The notes beneath the pieces were generated by a model. That model ran no database searches. It was not told the origin of the DNA and worked only from the letters and a program-made list of their open reading frames with translations. A stretch of DNA of 64,000 nucleotides from Pseudoduganella plicata (GTDB taxonomy: Bacteria > Pseudomonadota > Gammaproteobacteria > Burkholderiales > Burkholderiaceae_D), in contig NZ_CP038026.1 in the NCBI RefSeq assembly GCF_004421005.1, positions 5,642,001 through 5,706,000 of the forward strand, read 5' to 3'. Shown in pieces: positions 51,601 through 59,794 of the stretch. The translations under genes and the position numbers were made by a program. Each line of letters opens with the position of its first letter. Within the stretch, counting starts at the first letter, position 1.

Positions 51601-52261
51601 CCAGCGCAACGCTGCCGAGCCTGGCGGCGATGATGCCGTCGTTACCGACCTGGGCGCCCAGCAGCGCGACATAGCCGCCCGGCGCGTTGATCGTCCCGAG
51701 ATTGGTCACCGCGCCCGTACCGGTGCCGGCAAAATTGTAGCGGCCCGCCATGAAATCGGCGTCGCCAAGGGCCAGGCTGGAGGCGACCAGGCCGCCGACG
51801 TTGACGGTGGCGCCCTTGCCGAACAGGATGCCGTTGGGATTGATCAGGAACACCTTCCCGTTGGCCGACAGGGTGCCGAGGATGCTCGACGGGTCCGATC
51901 CCAGCACCCGGTTCAGCGCCACGGCATTGCTGCCAGGCTGGACGAAGCGCACGGATTCGCCGGCCGCCACGTTGAAGTTCTGCCAGTTGATCGCCGCGTT
52001 CGGCGTCGTCTGGGTGATCACCATGCTGCCCGGCGTGCCGCCGATGGTGGCGGTCCCTGCCATCACGACGCCGCCGGTCGGCGCCGCATGCGCGCCCGTG
52101 CCGATCATCATCAGCGACAGTGCGAGCGCCGTCATGGTCAGTGCCGTCATGGCAAGCCCGGTAGCGCCGGAGGATGGCTTGCCCGCGCCTTTGGCATGCT
52201 CGGAGACGGCAACAAAGGTGCCGGCGGCGTCGTTCCAGATCGATCGATAGATATTGTTCAT
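48647..52261 (-). CDS. TpsA-type filamentous adhesin, two-partner secretion
   Basis: A 1204-residue surface protein. An extended signal peptide region starts MNNIYRSIWNDAAGTFVAVS and ends near AHA (59). The TPS domain follows (about 60-290) with NPNGILFGKG, the secretion signal recognised by TpsB. A beta-helix region comes next (300-640), then two YDG repeats (DNKVYDGNNAATL, NKTYDGNRNDVV) and two MBG repeats (ATKTYGQTL, VTRAYDESV). The tail is a long proline/valine-rich linker and three 13-residue repeats. It is probably secreted and surface-held through its C-terminus. It follows the tpsB gene by 33 bases. Confidence 0.88.
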   Translation of the reverse strand: MNNIYRSIWNDAAGTFVAVSEHAKGAGKPSSGATGLAMTALTMTALALSLMMIGTGAHAAPTGGVVMAGTATIGGTPGSMVITQTTPNAAINWQNFNVAAGESVRFVQPGSNAVALNRVLGSDPSSILGTLSANGKVFLINPNGILFGKGATVNVGGLVASSLALGDADFMAGRYNFAGTGTGAVTNLGTINAPGGYVALLGAQVGNDGIIAARLGSVALAAGSAITLDVAGDGLLNVGISQGAVDALVRNGGLIQADGGQVLLSARAAGGLLQGAVNNSGAIEARSLEQRNGTIRLTGDAATGTVQVGGTLDASGLAAGETGGTVQVLGNSVNLAGAIVDASGDAGGGLVHIGGGFHGDTAIAQAHDTVVDGGAVHADAIGSGNGGRIAVWSAGDTAVNATLTARGGARGGDGGFIETSGKNVVLGSGTHVNTLAPHGRTGAWLLDPVNWTIAAAGGDETPDDVTASLASSDRLITATNDITVADAVVWTTGQKLQLDAGHDVRINAAMTASTAGSAMVLIAGNDVLVNAALTASAMGSRIELTGGRDVTSTAAVTASAANAKIAMSAGRNLSVAAVTADGGGSADLVARGDVVANGQISADNGVVTLIADNDGTGPGIAGGTVRFIEPASVSAMATTIRFNPATYTGTTTEIAAYTDKVASGTIDARAWVFGQADNKVYDGNNAATLSLRGDPHTGNSVALVAGNATFDNKNVGTAKPVAFTGYTLGGADAAKFALFAPFGTTAGSGTTAADITPRPLMVTATGTNKTYDGNRNDVVALADNRVAGDLLDLTATAANFVDPNVGDGKAVSVTGIGISGADAANYTANATAATTANITPAPLTVRANDATKTYGQTLVLSPSAFTQTGLVNGETIGSVNPASAGTVASASVAGSPYAIVPGAADGGTFTPSNYAITYLNGTLVIQQAPLTVTADSVTRAYDESVALTGFTTSGLANGETVGSVTQTSPGTVASSATPGTYMITPSDATGGTFTPGNYAITYTRGTLTVQAAAVAPPVAPPPVAPPVVVPPVVEPPVIVPPVVVPPAVVPPVTPPAPVTPPPSTPALPPAPPAPTAPATPPTPSSGAAQPYPPVQTPISNVPVATRDTAAPVIVLAPSEVGLQTLSLPPRFDEPRPDVPAAPVPVQVPTASTDVPVPVQVPTASTDVPVPVQVPTASPDAPAGKPPSEPATTVPAHRIRKQDRN
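48731..48847. repeat. Three 39-bp tandem repeats in the tpsA 3' end
   Basis: Three head-to-tail copies of 39 bases differ at only a few positions and encode V-P-V-P-V-Q-V-P-T-A-S-T-D. They keep the reading frame, so copy number may vary without breaking the gene. Confidence 0.85.
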
Positions 52262-52294
52262 TGGGTTACCTGTGATTGAGATTGCTCGACGAGA

Positions 52295-53965
52295 TCAGAA
52301 ATACTTGATGGCCTGGAGCCAGAAGCGGCCTGCCGAGTCCGGCGCGGACAGGGCCTTTCCGCCACCCAGCTTGTGGGCGTAGTAGCCTTTGACGACGAAA
52401 TTGTTGGTGTCGCCCCAGATCAGCCCGACACCGGCGCCGGACAGCGACCGGTGGTTCGACCCGGTCGTCCACGGGTCCTTGCTGGTGCTGACGTCGCCGT
52501 GATCGACAAAGCCGACAAGCTGCATTCGCCCCGGCAGGCTGGCCGAGAACCGGGGCAGGGCCAGGCGTGCTTCCAGGTTCAGCACGTAGCCCTGGTCCGC
52601 GTAGGCCTCGCCTTCCGGATAGGCGCGCACGCCATACATGCCGCCCAGTTCCATTTTTTCCGACACATCCAGGTTCTTCGAGGCCAGCTGGCCATTGATG
52701 GCGGCATACAGCGATACCGACTCCGTCACGCTTTGCAGCCGCGCGGCGTTGAAAGCCAGCTTGTTGAAGCGCCCGTCGCTGCCGGCGGACGCGGCATCGA
52801 CCGCGCGCAGCGCCGGCGTACGCAGGTCGATCTCGCCGGCCGACAGGGCCAGCCCGTAAGTGTTGAGACCGCCGCTGCCGAGCCGGTCGCGATGGTCGCC
52901 AAACAGGCTCGCGGTCAGCACGCGCGAGCGCTTGTTGGCGACGCTCGACGTGGCGCCGACCCGGTCCTCGAAGCGCTTCGTGTCAAAGCTCACCAGCGCG
53001 GTCAGGTTGGTGTCGCGCGAGCGCAGCAGCGGATAGGCGCCGTAGAGGCTGGCAATTTGCGCCGTGCCGCTGGCGTCCAGCGGTGCAAATTCGCGCTTCA
53101 AGCGGTAGCGCAGATGGCTGTAGGCGACGCCGGCGGTGGCTCGACCGATCTGCGCCTGATAGGAGAGGCGGGCGTAGTTCAGCCCGGAACCCGAGCTCAG
53201 CACGCGCAACGTGGCCACGTCGCCCTGTCCGGCCGGCTCGTTCAGGTTGAGGGTCGCGCCGACCCGCCAGGCGCCGGTGTAGCGGTTGCCGGCGTTGTCG
53301 GCGTCGACGCTGCCGGACACGCGCGGGCCCGGGATCAGATCCACGATCAGGTCGGAGGCACCGACCGATGCGCCGGGTACGAGCGTCGACTTGACGCCCA
53401 CCCCGGGCAGGTCCGACAGCAGCAGCAGCCGTTCTTCCAGGGGTTCGATGGCGACGATGCCGCCCTCGTCCAGCCCGCCAAGCAGGCGGTTCGCCACGTT
53501 GTCGGCAACCCGGCTGCCGTTGCGCAGTGCGACCTTGCCGTAACGGCCTTCGATGACCGTGATCGTGACGGCGCCGTCGCGGATGTCCTGCTGCGGCACG
53601 AATGCCTGCGCCAGGAAGTAGCCGTTGCGGTGATAAAAGGCGGCGATTCTCGCGGCCATGGCGCGCAGGTCGGCGAGCGACAACCGGCTGCCGGCGTCAA
53701 AGCCGGTCAACGCCAGCAGTTCGGCTTCGGAATAGACCTGCGACCCGGTCACGCCCAGGCGCTTGACAACGATGCTGATGCCGGCCGGCTCGGACGCCGT
53801 GGCGGCGGGGCTGGTGGCGGGGGCGGGGAGGGCGGGCGAACGTTTTTCCGGTACCGGCGCTGGGGGGATCTGCTGCATCTGGCTGCCGGCGCTCGGGAGC
53901 TGCTGGGCGAACACGCCGTGGCTTATGGCCAGCAGCGCGCATGGGATCAATTTGGTTTTCATCAT
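52295..53965 (-). CDS. TpsB outer-membrane transporter (ShlB/FhaC family)
   Basis: A 556-residue two-partner secretion transporter. A signal peptide (ending near FAQ) and a Pro-rich linker (PPAPVPEKRSPALPAPA) precede a POTRA domain (about 68-145, GISIVVKRLGVTGSQVYSEAEL). A second periplasmic part follows (LVPGASVGASDLIVDLIPG) and then a 16-stranded barrel ending in IKYF. The barrel motif YGVRAYPEGEAYADQGY matches the VRGY-like loop 6 motif of Omp85/TpsB proteins. It exports the TpsA adhesin encoded directly after it. Two adjacent ATGs (53965, 53962) can serve as starts. Confidence 0.9.
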   Translation of the reverse strand: MMKTKLIPCALLAISHGVFAQQLPSAGSQMQQIPPAPVPEKRSPALPAPATSPAATASEPAGISIVVKRLGVTGSQVYSEAELLALTGFDAGSRLSLADLRAMAARIAAFYHRNGYFLAQAFVPQQDIRDGAVTITVIEGRYGKVALRNGSRVADNVANRLLGGLDEGGIVAIEPLEERLLLLSDLPGVGVKSTLVPGASVGASDLIVDLIPGPRVSGSVDADNAGNRYTGAWRVGATLNLNEPAGQGDVATLRVLSSGSGLNYARLSYQAQIGRATAGVAYSHLRYRLKREFAPLDASGTAQIASLYGAYPLLRSRDTNLTALVSFDTKRFEDRVGATSSVANKRSRVLTASLFGDHRDRLGSGGLNTYGLALSAGEIDLRTPALRAVDAASAGSDGRFNKLAFNAARLQSVTESVSLYAAINGQLASKNLDVSEKMELGGMYGVRAYPEGEAYADQGYVLNLEARLALPRFSASLPGRMQLVGFVDHGDVSTSKDPWTTGSNHRSLSGAGVGLIWGDTNNFVVKGYYAHKLGGGKALSAPDSAGRFWLQAIKYF

Positions 53966-54039
53966 TCTTGGCTTTACGGGTTAGCTAACGGCGCACCCAA
54001 CGGCTCGCGGTACTGCAGGCGAGCGGACGATTACGCCGA

Positions 54040-54056
54040 CGCACCTGGCAGGTGCG
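54040..54056. repeat. Perfect hairpin upstream of tpsB
   Basis: CGCACCT, loop GGC, AGGTGCG, a 7-base stem 75 bases before the tpsB start. The 511-base gap 53966-54476 shows no gene; its part from about 54240 to 54420 is AT-richer and may hold the tps promoter. Confidence 0.35.
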
Positions 54057-54476
54057 TGCGGACGTCGTCGCGGATGAGGCGCAAGGAATATCTGGCAGAC
54101 GGTGCGGGCGCGGATGACTGGTGGCGCCGGCGAGGGAGGCCGGATTCGTGCGCCGGAAGATTCGGCGGCAAGCCCGGGAGTGGCCACTCTTTTGCGAGTG
54201 ACGCAACCGGCGCGTGCATGTCGCCGGAAAGAAGGCAGTACGTTAAATGTCGGCCGGCAGGGGTATCCGGATCAAGGCATGGCTTTATTGCGCAAGACCG
54301 GAGAGTAGCAGGATGGCGCGGGATTTACGCCGGTTCCCTGTATTAATGGAGCGATGTGCGGATATACGACAGAAGTGCCCCGCAAACGTGGTCGATAACT
54401 ACACGTGTTGTCACAACGCTCCCTGCGGTCGGTGAGCACGGCGGCTGCGAGGTGCCGGCAGACGACGGCTCGGCGG

Positions 54477-55631
54477 TCACGCCCTGAATGGATTGCGTTC
54501 GTTCAGTTCATCCATGTAGGCCTCGATGCCGCCGCTTTCGCGCGCCAGGAAGCGCTCGACGGCGTCGGCAAAGGCGGGGTGGGCGAGCCAGTGGGCCGAC
54601 CACGTCTTGGTGGGCAGGAAGCCTCGCGCCATCTTGTGTTCGCCCTGCGCGCCGCCTTCGAACGTGGCGATGCCTTGTTCGATGCAGAACTCCAGCGGCT
54701 GGTAATACGCCGTCTCGAAGTGCAGGCAGGGGACGTGTTCGATGGCGCCCCAGTAACGGCCGTACAGCGTGTCGGCCGTGTGGATGACGAGCGACGCCGC
54801 GATGGGCCGGCCATCACGTTCGGCGATGACGAGCAGGATATTTCCCGGCATCGCCCTGCCGATGCGCCGGAAGAAGTCCAGGTTCAGGTAGGGCGAGGAG
54901 TGGTGCTCGGCATACGTGTTCTTGTAGCAGCGGTGGAAGAAGCGCCAGTCGGCGTCCGTTGCATCGGCACCGCGCACGCGCCGCATCGTCACGCCGGCTT
55001 CGCGCACCTTGCGCCGCTCGGCGCGGATGTTCTTGCGCTTCTTGTGTTCCAGCGTGGCCAGGAACGCCTCGAAGTCCCCGTAACCCTGGTTCAGCCAGTG
55101 GAACTGAACGTTCGAGCGCAGCATGAAGCCCGCCTCGTGCAGTTGCGCGGCCTGTGCTTCCGGCGGATACAGCACGTGCGTGGACGACATGCCGGCCGCT
55201 CTCTGCTGCGCGATCAGATAGTCGATCAGCAGGGCGCGTGCGGCATCGTCCTTCGCCAGGAGGCGCGGCCCCGTCACGGGCGTGAACGGAATGGCCGACA
55301 GCAGCTTCGGGTAATACTCCACGCCGTTGCGGTGGTACGCATCGGCCCAGGCCCAGTCGAATACGTATTCGCCATAGGAGTGCGACTTGACGTACAGCGG
55401 CATGGCGGCCACCAGTTCGCTGCCCCCATCCGTATCATCCCAGATCGCCAGATACTGCGGCTGCCAGCCGGTATCGGCGCACGCGCTGCCCGATTCGTGC
55501 AGCGCGTGCAGGAAGGCATGCGACAGGAAGGGATTGGGATCGAGGCCGGACGCCTGGCGCGCCAGCAGCGCGGTCCATGCGGCTTCGCCGGCTTCGTCGA
55601 GGGAGGAAAGGACGCCAGTGCGATAGGTCAT
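54477..55631 (-). CDS. DUF482/FemAB-like acyltransferase (GNAT fold)
   Basis: A 384-residue protein of the DUF482 (PF04339) family, related to FemAB peptidyltransferases and GNAT enzymes. Diagnostic segments are NPFLSHAFLHALHESGSAC, FDWAWADAYHRNGVEYYPKL, LEHKKRKNIRAERRKV, HHSSPYLNLDFFRRI and RYWGAIEHVPCLHFETAYYQ. The family is widespread in Proteobacteria; the reaction is unknown though peptidoglycan-related roles have been proposed. The ATG at 55631 was chosen over one 14 codons upstream by family start. Confidence 0.85.
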   Translation of the reverse strand: MTYRTGVLSSLDEAGEAAWTALLARQASGLDPNPFLSHAFLHALHESGSACADTGWQPQYLAIWDDTDGGSELVAAMPLYVKSHSYGEYVFDWAWADAYHRNGVEYYPKLLSAIPFTPVTGPRLLAKDDAARALLIDYLIAQQRAAGMSSTHVLYPPEAQAAQLHEAGFMLRSNVQFHWLNQGYGDFEAFLATLEHKKRKNIRAERRKVREAGVTMRRVRGADATDADWRFFHRCYKNTYAEHHSSPYLNLDFFRRIGRAMPGNILLVIAERDGRPIAASLVIHTADTLYGRYWGAIEHVPCLHFETAYYQPLEFCIEQGIATFEGGAQGEHKMARGFLPTKTWSAHWLAHPAFADAVERFLARESGGIEAYMDELNERNPFRA

Positions 55632-55728
55632 CGCCGGATTGTACGCAAATTCCGGGGCGGACGCCGGATGCACTGTATCGTTAGGTCAATGTTAAAATCT
55701 TCGCCATTCACGTCCCTTCACTGGTCCC

Positions 55729-57783
55729 ATGCCGCAACCATTCCACAATCTGTATTCGCACGATTTCGTCCGCGTCGCCGTGGGCGTGCCGCGCTGCCGC
55801 GTCGCCGATCCGCTGTATAACGCCGAGCAGACCATCCTGCTGGCCGAGCAAGGCGCCGCCAAGGGCGCGCTGCTGGTGGCGTTCCCCGAGCTGGGCCTGT
55901 CGTCCTACACGTGCGACGACCTGTTCCATCAACGGGCGTTGCAGGAAGCGGTGCTGGAAGCGCTGGCGAAAGTGGTCGAGGCATCGATCCGGATTCCCGC
56001 CGCGCTGGTGGTCGGGCTGCCGCTGCGCGTCGATCACCGGCTCTTCAATTGCGCCGTCGTCGTTGCCGGCGGACGGGTGCAGGGCGTCGTGCCGAAGATC
56101 TACCTGCCCAACTATAACGAGTTCTACGAGGTGCGCCAGTTCAGCAGCGCGGACGACGCCATCTCGACGGAGATCGAACTGCTGGGCCAGCGCGTGCCGT
56201 TCGGCGCGCAGCAGCTGTTCCAGGTGGCGAACCTGCCACTGATGAAGTTCCATATCGAGACGTGCGAGGACCTGTGGGTGCCGATTCCGCCGTCGTCGTA
56301 TGCGACGCTGGCCGGCGCCACGGTGCTGGTGAACCTGTCGGCATCGAACATCGTCGTCGGCAAATCCGATTACCGCCACCAGCTCGTCGGGCAGCAGTCG
56401 GGCCGCTGCATGGCCGCCTACCTGTATTCGTCGGCGGGGCGGGGCGAGTCGACCACGGACCTGGCGTGGGACGGCCAGGCCCTCATTTACGAAAACGGGG
56501 AGCTGCTGGCCGAGGCGGAGCGCTTCCAGGACGATTCGCACCTGATCTTCGCGGACGTCGACCTGGAGCGGCTGTCGCGCGACCGCATGCGCACCAACAC
56601 GTTTGGCCAGTCGATGGCGCGCCACGCGGAGCAGATCGCCGCCTTCCGCACCGTCAGCTTCGCGCTGGAAGTGCCGGCGCGCGACGTGCTGCCGCTGCAG
56701 CGCAAGGTTGCGCGCTACCCATACGTGCCGGCCAACCCGCAGCTGCGCGACAAGCGCTGCATGGAGGTCTACAACATCCAGGTGGGCGCGCTGGTGCAGC
56801 GCATGTCCGCCAGTGGCGTGAAGAAGGCCGTCATCGGCATCTCCGGCGGCCTCGATTCGACGCATGCGCTGCTGGTCTGCGCCAAGGCGATGGATCACCT
56901 GAAGCTGCCACGCACGAACATCATGGCGTACACGATGCCCGGGTTCGCCACCAGTTCGCGCACGCTGGAGCAGGCGCGCCGGCTGATGGCCTTTGTCGGC
57001 TGCACGGCCGCCGAAATCGACATCCGCCCCAGCTGCATCCAGATGCTCAAGGATATCGGCCACCCGTATGCGCAAGGGCGCGAGGAGTACGACGTCACGT
57101 TCGAGAACGTGCAGGCGGGCGAACGCACCAGCCACCTGTTCCGGCTGGCGAACCACCACAACGGCATCGTCATCGGCACGGGCGACCTGTCCGAGCTGGC
57201 GCTGGGCTGGTGCACCTATGGCGTGGGCGACCATATGTCGCACTACAACGTCAACGCCAGCGTGCCCAAGACGCTGATCTCGCACCTGGTGCGCTGGGTG
57301 GCGGAAAGCCGCCAGTTTGGCGATGACGACTCACAGGTGCTGTTGGATGTGGTCAATACCGAGATCAGCCCCGAGCTGGTGCCGGGCAAGGCCAACGACG
57401 ACAAGGCGCCGGCGCAAAGCACGCAAAGCGTCATCGGCCCTTACGAACTGCAGGACTTCAACCTGTACTACACGCTGCGCTTCGGCTTCACGCCGGCCAA
57501 GATCGCCTTCCTCGCGCACCATGCGTGGAAGGACCGCACGGCAGGCACGTGGCCGGACGAGGCGCACGTGGCGCGCAACGAATACGCGCTCAAGGACATC
57601 AAGCACAACTTGGGCATCTTCATGCGCCGCTTCTTCCAGAGCCAGTTCAAGCGCACTTGCGTGCCAAACGCGCCGAAGGTGGGTTCGGGCGGTTCGCTGT
57701 CGCCGCGCGGCGACTGGCGCGCGCCGAGCGATGCCGAATCGGTGGTCTGGCTGGAGAACCTGAAGACCGTGCCGGACGCTTGA
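55729..57783 (+). CDS. nadE: Glutamine-dependent NAD+ synthetase
   Basis: A 684-residue two-domain enzyme. The N-terminal nitrilase-type glutaminase has the triad E54 (FPELGLSS), K123 (VVPKIYLPN) and C179 (IETCEDLW), which frees ammonia from glutamine. The C-terminal ATP-pyrophosphatase domain carries the PP-motif GISGGLDSTHAL near residue 372 and amidates NaAD to NAD+. It is the long Gln-type NadE, as in Mycobacterium and many betaproteobacteria. A TAAAAT lies 31 bases upstream. The PII gene follows 34 bases later; the nadE-glnB order is known in related bacteria. Confidence 0.95.
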   Translation: MPQPFHNLYSHDFVRVAVGVPRCRVADPLYNAEQTILLAEQGAAKGALLVAFPELGLSSYTCDDLFHQRALQEAVLEALAKVVEASIRIPAALVVGLPLRVDHRLFNCAVVVAGGRVQGVVPKIYLPNYNEFYEVRQFSSADDAISTEIELLGQRVPFGAQQLFQVANLPLMKFHIETCEDLWVPIPPSSYATLAGATVLVNLSASNIVVGKSDYRHQLVGQQSGRCMAAYLYSSAGRGESTTDLAWDGQALIYENGELLAEAERFQDDSHLIFADVDLERLSRDRMRTNTFGQSMARHAEQIAAFRTVSFALEVPARDVLPLQRKVARYPYVPANPQLRDKRCMEVYNIQVGALVQRMSASGVKKAVIGISGGLDSTHALLVCAKAMDHLKLPRTNIMAYTMPGFATSSRTLEQARRLMAFVGCTAAEIDIRPSCIQMLKDIGHPYAQGREEYDVTFENVQAGERTSHLFRLANHHNGIVIGTGDLSELALGWCTYGVGDHMSHYNVNASVPKTLISHLVRWVAESRQFGDDDSQVLLDVVNTEISPELVPGKANDDKAPAQSTQSVIGPYELQDFNLYYTLRFGFTPAKIAFLAHHAWKDRTAGTWPDEAHVARNEYALKDIKHNLGIFMRRFFQSQFKRTCVPNAPKVGSGGSLSPRGDWRAPSDAESVVWLENLKTVPDA

Positions 57784-57817
57784 CCCTATCGCACCATTCA
57801 TCAATAAGGAGAATGCA

Positions 57818-58156
57818 ATGAAACAGATTACCGCCGTTATCAAGCCGTTCAAGCTGGACGAAGTGCGCGAGGCGCTGGCCGAGGTCAACGTCACCGGCCT
57901 GACCGTCACGGAAGTGAAGGGCTTCGGGCGCCAGAAGGGCCACACCGAGCTGTACCGCGGCGCGGAATATGTCGTCGATTTCCTGCCGAAGGTGAAGGTG
58001 GAAGTGGTGGTGGACGATGGCGTGGCCGAGCAGGTCGTCGACGCCATCATCAAGGCCGCCCGCACGGGCAAGATCGGCGACGGCAAGATCTTCGTGCAGA
58101 ACGTCGAGCAGGTGGTGCGGATCCGTACCGGCGAGACGGGCGCGGAAGCCGTCTGA
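57818..58156 (+). CDS. glnB: Nitrogen regulatory protein PII
   Basis: A 112-residue PII signal protein. The T-loop GRQKGHTELYRGAEY holds the uridylylation site Y51, and the B- and C-loops TGKIGDGKIFV and VRIRTGETG bind ATP/ADP and 2-oxoglutarate. Length is that of GlnB/GlnK. It tells NtrB, GlnE and other partners the nitrogen and carbon state. With nadE in front and no amtB behind, it is more likely GlnB than GlnK. AAGGAG eight bases before the ATG. Confidence 0.93.
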   Translation: MKQITAVIKPFKLDEVREALAEVNVTGLTVTEVKGFGRQKGHTELYRGAEYVVDFLPKVKVEVVVDDGVAEQVVDAIIKAARTGKIGDGKIFVQNVEQVVRIRTGETGAEAV

Positions 58157-58220
58157 TGGACCAGCCCGTGTCCCAATCGCGATGCCGGGCACCGCGATGG
58201 GACATGGGCTCAGCAGCTGA

Positions 58221-58853
58221 TCACGAGGGCCGGCCGATGCGCATGTCGAACTTCCACGTCAGCAGGCGCAGCATGGAGATGGTGGCCGCGCTGAGCCACA
58301 GGGCGAAGTCGTTCGGTACGTTGTCGACCTGCTGCAACAGGATGTACAGCCAGCAGCCGACAAAGGCGCAGATGGCGTAGGGTTTGCCGTCGCGGAAGAC
58401 CATCGGCACTTCGTTACAGACGATATCGCGCAGCACGCCGCCGAAGATCCCGGTGATGACGCCCATCATCGCCGCGATGAACACGGGCATGCCGGCTGTC
58501 TGCGCCTGCGATACGCCGGCCACGGCAAACAGCCCCAGGCCGACGGCATCGGCCACGACGATCAGGCGCTCGGAAACGATATGGCGCAGGTGTTTCATGA
58601 ATGGCGCCACCGTCAGCGCCATCACGAACAGCAGAATCGTGTATTCCTGGTGCTCAACCCAGAACAGGGGCCGCTTGTCCAGCAGGATGTCGCGCAGCGT
58701 GCCGCCGCCAAACGCGGCGATAAAGGCAACGATGATGACGCCGACGATATCCATCCGCTTGCGTCGCGCCTCGACAAACCCCGAGAAAGCCCCGACCATG
58801 ATGGCCACCACTTCGATGACGGTGATGAGCGAAACGTGGGGAACGAGTTGCAT
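58221..58853 (-). CDS. TRIC-type cation channel family protein (UPF0126, YicG-like)
   Basis: A 210-residue inner-membrane protein with seven hydrophobic helices arranged as two repeats of three plus one. Each repeat has the glycine-rich motif with Arg-Asp: GGGTLRDILLDKRPLFW (about 49-65) and GGVLRDIVCNEVPMVF (about 138-153). This is the UPF0126/TRIC family, whose bacterial members form trimeric cation channels. The physiological ion is not known. It is transcribed toward the PII gene. Confidence 0.88.
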   Translation of the reverse strand: MQLVPHVSLITVIEVVAIMVGAFSGFVEARRKRMDIVGVIIVAFIAAFGGGTLRDILLDKRPLFWVEHQEYTILLFVMALTVAPFMKHLRHIVSERLIVVADAVGLGLFAVAGVSQAQTAGMPVFIAAMMGVITGIFGGVLRDIVCNEVPMVFRDGKPYAICAFVGCWLYILLQQVDNVPNDFALWLSAATISMLRLLTWKFDMRIGRPS

Positions 58854-58916
58854 GCGGCGCGCTGTGAGTGGTTAGTTCCCACAGGTTAACATGCGTGGCG
58901 ACAGCAGCAAAGAGCG

Positions 58917-58983
58917 AAAACCGGTGACAGGCTCCGATTTCGCGGGAAATATTGCCCGGTAATCGGAGCCTGTCACCGGTTTT
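58917..58983. repeat. Long perfect inverted repeat, copy 1
   Basis: Two perfectly complementary arms of 23 bases (58917-58939 and 58961-58983) enclose a 21-base loop. The arm contains CCGGTGACAGGCTCCGA. A second copy of the element follows. Both lie between the smr stop and the TRIC gene start, which are on the same strand. Confidence 0.85.
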
Positions 58984-59010
58984 CTGGTTTTCCGCGTTCG
59001 GTGGCGTAAA

Positions 59011-59074
59011 AAACCGGTGACAGGCTCCGATTTCCCAATCGTCTTGCCCGGAAACCGGAGCCCGTCACCGGTTT
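59011..59074. repeat. Long inverted repeat, copy 2
   Basis: Arms of 24 bases (59011-59034 and 59051-59074) with two mismatches and a 16-base loop. The left arm is the same as in copy 1; the loops also share TTGCCCGG. In minus-strand RNA the two mismatches become G-U pairs. Confidence 0.8.
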
Positions 59075-59089
59075 CCGGCTCTGCGATTT

Positions 59090-59773
59090 TTAGCGTTCGG
59101 GGCGCAGTGCCGCGCGCAGCAACACGATGAGAGCGCCTTCGCCGCCCTCGGAAGCACGCGCCTGGCTGAAGGCGATGACGCCGTCCGTCTGCACCAGCCA
59201 GCTGTGTACCATCGATTTGAGCACGGGCTCCTGGCCTTTCGAGCCGAAGCCGCGGCCGTGGATGACGCAGACGCAGCGGTGGCCGCGCCGGTTGGCGCGC
59301 ATCAGGAACGTGCCGATCGCGTTGCGCGCATCGTCACGGCGCATGCCGTGCAGGTCGAGTTCGTCCTGCACGGGCCAGTAGCCCTTGCGCAGCCGCTTCA
59401 TGACGTCGTTGCCGACACCGGGCGCCAGGTAGTTCAGCGCCGGGTCTTCTTCCATGTAGTGATCGACCTCGAACAGGTCGGACAGCATGGCTTCGCGCAT
59501 CACGGCCGCGTCGTCTTCCTTCTGATCAAGCGCGTTCAGCTTGCGTTTCGGCGCCGACGCGACGGCAATCGGTTTCGGCGCCCGCGGCACGTAACGGTTC
59601 GATTCGGGCAGCTTCTTCACGCCGCCCAGGCTGCCCCGAAAGACGTTCGCCTCGGCCAGCCGCTGCTTTTCAAGCGCGATGCGCTCCGCTTCCGCGGCCG
59701 CTTTCGCCTCGCCGTCTTCCTTCAGCTGTTTGCTCAGGCCCTTCAGGTCGGCAAAGCTTTTCAGTCCTGCCAT
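59090..59773 (-). CDS. Smr-domain protein
   Basis: A 227-residue protein with a charged, coiled-coil-like N-terminus (about 1-45), a middle part of unknown fold, and a C-terminal Smr domain (about 138-225). The Smr marks are LDLHGMRRDDARNAI and VIHGRGFGSKGQEPVLK. Stand-alone Smr proteins like E. coli SmrA/SmrB are nucleases; SmrB cleaves mRNA at collided ribosomes. Here the LDLHGM and HGRG motifs are intact, so nuclease activity is possible. It lies 21 bases before trxB's 3' end on the same strand as trxB, so the two may be cotranscribed. Confidence 0.87.
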   Translation of the reverse strand: MAGLKSFADLKGLSKQLKEDGEAKAAAEAERIALEKQRLAEANVFRGSLGGVKKLPESNRYVPRAPKPIAVASAPKRKLNALDQKEDDAAVMREAMLSDLFEVDHYMEEDPALNYLAPGVGNDVMKRLRKGYWPVQDELDLHGMRRDDARNAIGTFLMRANRRGHRCVCVIHGRGFGSKGQEPVLKSMVHSWLVQTDGVIAFSQARASEGGEGALIVLLRAALRPER

Positions 59774-59794
59774 CGTGCCGGCTCCTTTGACGAT

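Noticed and set aside
52373..54346. 657-codon open frame antisense to tpsB
   Set aside because: Same origin as the other antisense frames; tpsB is certain from its POTRA and barrel features.
54344..54425. TTGTCACAA and ACACGTGT palindromes as a CRP/FNR site for the tps genes
   Set aside because: Neither has the half-site spacing of a CRP or FNR box, and the distance to tpsB exceeds 350 bases.
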